From contig NZ_KE386569.1 of NCBI RefSeq assembly GCF_000427625.1, positions 2,656,789 through 2,720,788 on the forward strand: a stretch of DNA of 64,000 nt, given 5' to 3'. The position numbers and the translations under genes were made by a program. Each line of letters starts with the position of its first letter. The first letter of the stretch is position 1. Shown piece after piece: positions 60,870 to 64,000 of this stretch. The stretch comes from Methylobacter luteus IMV-B-3098 (GTDB lineage Bacteria; Pseudomonadota; Gammaproteobacteria; Methylococcales; Methylomonadaceae). Below the pieces are notes generated by a model that ran no database searches, was not told the origin of the DNA, and worked only from the letters and a program-made list of their open reading frames with translations.

Positions 60870-61661
60870 ATGAAGAATATAGATGCAGCAGTACAAATCA
60901 AACCGGTCAGGCGATTGGAATGTTTCATGGCCGATTCAGAGGACCTGATAAGACAAGCCCAGGCGCTACGCTACCGGGTGTTCGCCGGGGAAATGGGCGC
61001 CAAACTCAAGTCAGCATCGGAAGGACTGGATTATGATGAAGTGGACGACTATTGCGAGCATCTGGTCGTATTTGATAACGTCAATAACAAAATCGTCGGT
61101 TACACGCGCCTGCTGAATCAATATCAGGCTCAGCGCCTGGGCCGGTTTTACTCGGAAAGCGAATTCGATCTGGAGCGGGTATTGACGTTGCCCGGCCGTT
61201 TTCTGGAAATCGGACGAACCTGCGTCGATCCGGATTATCGCGGCGGTGCGGTATTGACCACCTTGTGGACGGGGCTGGTGCAATACGCGCTGGAAGGCGG
61301 ATTTAACTATTTGCTGGGCTGCGCCAGCATCACACCCGGCCCTAGCGGTTTTGCCGTCGATGCGGTTTATCGCAGCATTGACGCCAAAAACCGGGCGCCG
61401 GCCGCGATGCAGGTCCGACCCAGCGTGCCGGTGCCCGAGCGCTTGCGATGCCAGCGCGATGAGTCGGGCATTCCTCCATTGCTGAAGGCTTACCTGCGCT
61501 TCGGCGCGCTGGTCTGCGGCGAGCCTTGCTGGGATGAGGACTTCAACTGCATGGACTTGTTCATGCTGTTGCCGCTGGATCAGTTGCAGGCCCGTTACAG
61601 CAAACATTATATGAGAGATTATCAAGGAACTCATGGCGATCGTTGTGCGGCTGTGCTTTAG
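60870..61661 (+). CDS. olsB: OlsB-type ornithine N-acyltransferase
   Basis: A 263-aa GNAT-fold acyltransferase of the OlsB/hemolysin-like family. Features: 'QALRYRVFAGEMGAKLKSAS' (RYxVF), 'DYCEHLVVFDNVNNKIVGYT', 'FYSESEFDLERVLTLPGRFL' and 'EIGRTCVDPDYRGGAVLTTL' (acyl-CoA/ACP-binding motif A), then 'NYLLGCASITPGPSGFAVDA'. OlsB transfers a 3-hydroxyacyl chain from ACP to the alpha-amino group of L-ornithine, the first step of ornithine-lipid synthesis. It lies behind a Pho-box array. The 3' end overlaps olsA by 29 bases. Confidence 0.88.
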   Translation: MKNIDAAVQIKPVRRLECFMADSEDLIRQAQALRYRVFAGEMGAKLKSASEGLDYDEVDDYCEHLVVFDNVNNKIVGYTRLLNQYQAQRLGRFYSESEFDLERVLTLPGRFLEIGRTCVDPDYRGGAVLTTLWTGLVQYALEGGFNYLLGCASITPGPSGFAVDAVYRSIDAKNRAPAAMQVRPSVPVPERLRCQRDESGIPPLLKAYLRFGALVCGEPCWDEDFNCMDLFMLLPLDQLQARYSKHYMRDYQGTHGDRCAAVL

Positions 61662-62433
61662 GCTTTTTCTGATCATTTTGCTGTTCGGCTATGGATTGAT
61701 CATTGCCGCTGGCATCTTTCCGGTTGTTAATGGGCTGTGCTCGTCCGGAGACGCCAGAGGCAGGCGCGATATGCTGAAAATACATTGGCTCAAGCTGTTC
61801 AGCGATATTTTATGCCTGGATATCATGGTTGAAGGCGAGTTGCCCAGGCGCGGCGCTTTACTGGTCTGCAATCATATCTCCTGGCTCGACATTATCGTGA
61901 TCGGCCGCCATCTGCCGGGTTGTTTCGTCGCTAAAAGCGACATTTCTGGCTGGCCTGTGGTGGGTTATCTGGCCAGGCAGGCCGGCACGATCTTTATCCG
62001 GCGCGGCGACAGACGCCATATTCAGGCGACCGCCGAAGCCATGGCCGGGCTTTTAAAGGACGGCCGCAACATCATCGCTTTCCCCGAAGGCACCACGACC
62101 TGCGGCGACGGGGTGTTGCACTTTCATTCGTCACTATTCGAGCCGGCCCTGCTGACGCAGTCGATCATTCAGCCGGTGGCGCTGCAATATCATGGCGAGG
62201 CCAGGGCGAAGGCACCTTTCGTCGGCGACGATGCGTTCGTGCCGCATTTGATCAGGATGCTGGCGCTGGATAAAATCGAGGTCCGGCTCAATTTTCTGCC
62301 CGTTATTGCAGGTAGCGGCAACGCGCGCCATGCCGTCGGCATCGAGGCTAGAGACCGCATAGCGCGAAAGATTGCCGTCGCGCAGGCGCTTGAGCCGTTG
62401 GCTGTCGATGAAAAGCCGCAAACTGTCGTCTGA
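61633..62433 (+). CDS. olsA: OlsA-type lyso-ornithine lipid O-acyltransferase
   Basis: A 266-aa PlsC-family acyltransferase with an N-terminal membrane helix ('LCFRLFLIILLFGYGLIIAA') and the acyltransferase boxes: 'LLVCNHISWLDIIVIGRHLP' (H-x4-D catalytic), 'KSDISGWPVVGYLARQAGTI', 'FIRRGDRRH', 'NIIAFPEGTTTCGDGVLHF' (EGT) and 'SIIQPVALQYHG'. After OlsB makes lyso-ornithine lipid, OlsA adds the second acyl chain; the fit to a 1-acylglycerol-3-phosphate acyltransferase is equally good by sequence, so the ornithine role rests on adjacency. The start overlaps the olsB end; the stop overlaps the next gene's start by one base. Confidence 0.88.
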   Translation: MAIVVRLCFRLFLIILLFGYGLIIAAGIFPVVNGLCSSGDARGRRDMLKIHWLKLFSDILCLDIMVEGELPRRGALLVCNHISWLDIIVIGRHLPGCFVAKSDISGWPVVGYLARQAGTIFIRRGDRRHIQATAEAMAGLLKDGRNIIAFPEGTTTCGDGVLHFHSSLFEPALLTQSIIQPVALQYHGEARAKAPFVGDDAFVPHLIRMLALDKIEVRLNFLPVIAGSGNARHAVGIEARDRIARKIAVAQALEPLAVDEKPQTVV

Positions 62434-63449
62434 TGGGAATTATTAATTTTCCGGAGCTCGAACAGATCAACCGCATCATCGAGCAGCTGGGCGACCGGGC
62501 CAGGGTCGAGGTGGTGGAACGGATTCAGTATCGGGATTACGAATTCCCGATTCATTGCATCACACTCGGTTCGACCCGGCCCGATGCGCCCGCGCTGGCT
62601 TTGTTCGGTGGCGTGCATGGCCTGGAAAAAATCGGTTCCGAGATTATCCTGTCGTATATGCAGAGCATCAGCCAGCTCATGGACTGGGATGAGGAGTTTC
62701 TGGCGCGTCTTGAAAAATCGCGGCTGGTATTCGTGCCCGTCGTGAATCCGGTCGGCGTCTGTTTCGGCATGCGCAGCAACGGCAACGGCGTCGATCTGAT
62801 GCGCAATTCGCCCGTGCAAGGCGAGGGCGCTACGCGCATATACAGCGGCCACCAGCTGACGCCCAGGCTGCCCTGGTATCGCGGCGATGTGCTGAACATG
62901 GAGAAGGAGGCGCAGGCGGTCTGCCGTGTTGTGGACCGGCAACTGTTCAGCTCGCCGTTGTCCATGGCGCTAGACTTGCACTCGGGCTTCGGCATCCGGG
63001 ATCGCCTATGGTTTCCCTATGCCGGCCGCAGAGCGCCGTTCGCATTCATCGCCGAAGCCCTGGCTTTAAAGGAACTGTTCGATCGCTGTTATCGGCATCA
63101 TGTTTACAGAATCGAGCCGATGTGCCTGGAGTACCTGATCAACGGCGATTTGTGGGATTATCTGTTCGACAGCTTCAGGCAGAGCCATGCCGATCAGCAC
63201 ATCTTCATGCCATTGACGCTGGAAATGGGCTCGTGGCTCTGGCTGCGCAAAAGCCCGCTCAATCTGTTCTCGCGGCTGGGCTGGTTTCATCCGCTGCTGC
63301 CGCACCGGCAGCAACGCATTTTCCGCCGGCATTTCATACTGTTCGATTTTCTGCATCGCAGCCTGCTCTATCCAAAGTCCTGGGCGCATCTGGATGCGCG
63401 GGAAAAAGTCCTGTATCAAAACAAGGCGGTAAGTCTGTGGTATGAATAA
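62433..63449 (+). CDS. M14-family zinc carboxypeptidase-like protein
   Basis: A 338-aa protein of the M14/succinylglutamate-desuccinylase-type metallopeptidase fold. Zinc ligands are in 'LALFGGVHGLEKIGSEIILS' (His and Glu) with the third in 'SMALDLHSGFGIRDRLWFPY' (His), and the catalytic Glu is likely in 'LPLTLEMGSWLWLRK'-like 'TLEMGSW'. 'VNPVGVCFGMRSNGNGVDLM' is the usual substrate loop (NPxG). It starts in a TGATG overlap with olsA and overlaps the next gene by eight bases, so it is part of the lipid operon. The substrate, peptide or N-acyl amino acid, is unknown; an N-acylornithine-type substrate would fit. Confidence 0.82.
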   Translation: MGIINFPELEQINRIIEQLGDRARVEVVERIQYRDYEFPIHCITLGSTRPDAPALALFGGVHGLEKIGSEIILSYMQSISQLMDWDEEFLARLEKSRLVFVPVVNPVGVCFGMRSNGNGVDLMRNSPVQGEGATRIYSGHQLTPRLPWYRGDVLNMEKEAQAVCRVVDRQLFSSPLSMALDLHSGFGIRDRLWFPYAGRRAPFAFIAEALALKELFDRCYRHHVYRIEPMCLEYLINGDLWDYLFDSFRQSHADQHIFMPLTLEMGSWLWLRKSPLNLFSRLGWFHPLLPHRQQRIFRRHFILFDFLHRSLLYPKSWAHLDAREKVLYQNKAVSLWYE

Positions 63450-64000
63450 GCATTTAGGGCGCAATTGGATACTGTTGCGCGGATTGAGCCGCGAATCGGC
63501 GCATTGGGGCGATTTTGTGCCGCTGCTGCAGGCGGCTTTCCCCGAAGCCAGAATAACGGCGCTGGATCTGCCCGGCACCGGACGCTACTACCGGGAAGCC
63601 AGCCCGAACACGATCAGCCAGATCACGCACAAAGTGCGCGCGCAGGCGCAGCAGGCAGGCTTACTGCAACAGTCGGTAACGGTGCTGGGGCTGTCATTGG
63701 GTGCGATGGTCGCCTTCGAGTGGATGCTGACGTACCCGGGCGATATCTGCGGCGCAACGCTGATCAATACCAGCTTCGCCGGCTTAAGCCCTTTTTATCG
63801 GAGACTGCGCTGGCAGAGTTTAGGCTGGCTGCCTTCGCTGGTGCTGAAGCGGAACCTGCACGAGCGCGAATCGGCGATTTTGGCTTTGGTCAGCAACCGT
63901 AATCGGGATGAGCAGATTGTCAGGGCATGGGAAAAAATACAGCAAGAGCGGCCGGTCAGCTTTAAAAACAGCTGGCGTCAGATCAGGGCGGCGGCAAGCT
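63442..64000 (+). CDS. alpha/beta-hydrolase, partial (runs off window)
   Basis: An open frame from ATG 63442 continues past the window edge, giving 186 residues. It shows the alpha/beta-hydrolase fold: 'NWILLRGLSRESAHWGDFVP' (oxyanion strand), 'ITALDLPGTGRYY' and the nucleophile elbow 'VTVLGLSLGAMVAFEWML' (Ser in GLSLGA). The acid and histidine lie outside the window. It overlaps the 3' end of the M14 gene by eight bases, so belongs to the same operon as olsB and olsA, perhaps acting on a lipid or thioester. Substrate unknown. Confidence 0.85.
   Translation, partial: MNKHLGRNWILLRGLSRESAHWGDFVPLLQAAFPEARITALDLPGTGRYYREASPNTISQITHKVRAQAQQAGLLQQSVTVLGLSLGAMVAFEWMLTYPGDICGATLINTSFAGLSPFYRRLRWQSLGWLPSLVLKRNLHERESAILALVSNRNRDEQIVRAWEKIQQERPVSFKNSWRQIRAAAS

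Overview
The window looks like the chromosome of a gammaproteobacterium, most plausibly a methanotroph or methylotroph of the Methylococcales type. The basis is indirect: a fructose-6-phosphate aldolase-type transaldolase, GFA-type formaldehyde/glutathione proteins, a DUF475-TerD block, ornithine-lipid genes, and moderately GC-rich coding DNA separated by AT-rich spacers full of small palindromic repeats. No rRNA, tRNA or CRISPR array was seen, and the genus is not fixed by the sequence.

Layout. 1-676: start of a large SMC/RecN-like ATPase running off the left edge. 975-6078: Rof antiterminator, aldo/keto reductase, F6P aldolase, RlpA-like protein (behind a PmrA/QseB-type box), a small periplasmic helical protein and an Old Yellow Enzyme. 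6805-16588: a tellurite-resistance-type (Ter) stress cluster in which DUF475, three TerD, TerA and TerB proteins surround a five-gene biosynthetic module (ATP-grasp, PRTase-TRSP, HAD, StiP-type PRTase, CitE-like aldolase). 16851-19890: an AT-rich patch (SRPBCC protein, AraC regulator, zinc-ribbon membrane protein) bracketed by two diverged copies of a non-coding repeat.

20206-23370: a beta-carbonic-anhydrase/COS-hydrolase-like gene behind a consensus sigma-54 promoter, an FmdB zinc ribbon, a sigma-54 activator and a periplasmic cupin. 23679-25128: rearrangement scar with an IS110-family transposase broken by one base, a 171-bp MITE-like element, and a diverged copy of the 3' end of the CDF gene found intact at 37368-38270. 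25157-27270: a CZB-CBS protein and an unusual circularly permuted GTPase fused to a SIS domain. 28120-37081: glmM facing a four-gene minus-strand set, wecB/nfrC, nfrB-like, nfrA and a DUF4434 lipoprotein, which reads as an N4-receptor-type exopolysaccharide pathway. GlmM makes GlcN-1-P toward UDP-GlcNAc, WecB epimerises it to UDP-ManNAc, the GT2 enzyme polymerises and the TPR/barrel protein exports.

37368-41662: CDF transporter, DUF4112, PAP2 phosphatase, diacylglycerol kinase, MFS exporter. 42161-49080: a Pil/Chp-type chemosensory operon (two receivers, CheW, MCP, large CheA hybrid), which probably controls type IV pili or surface behaviour. 49347-58947: an assorted metabolic and redox stretch (FemAB-like acetyltransferase, two GFA proteins, FMN reductase, GNAT, bile-acid-type symporter, DUF3365 haem protein, BFD-like ferredoxin, GIN-domain protein, dihaem peroxidase). 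59415-64000: lipid genes (LpxH-like hydrolase, OlsB, OlsA) with an M14 peptidase and an alpha/beta hydrolase. Four 11-bp-phased Pho-box repeats precede olsB, so phosphate-starvation control of ornithine lipids is likely.
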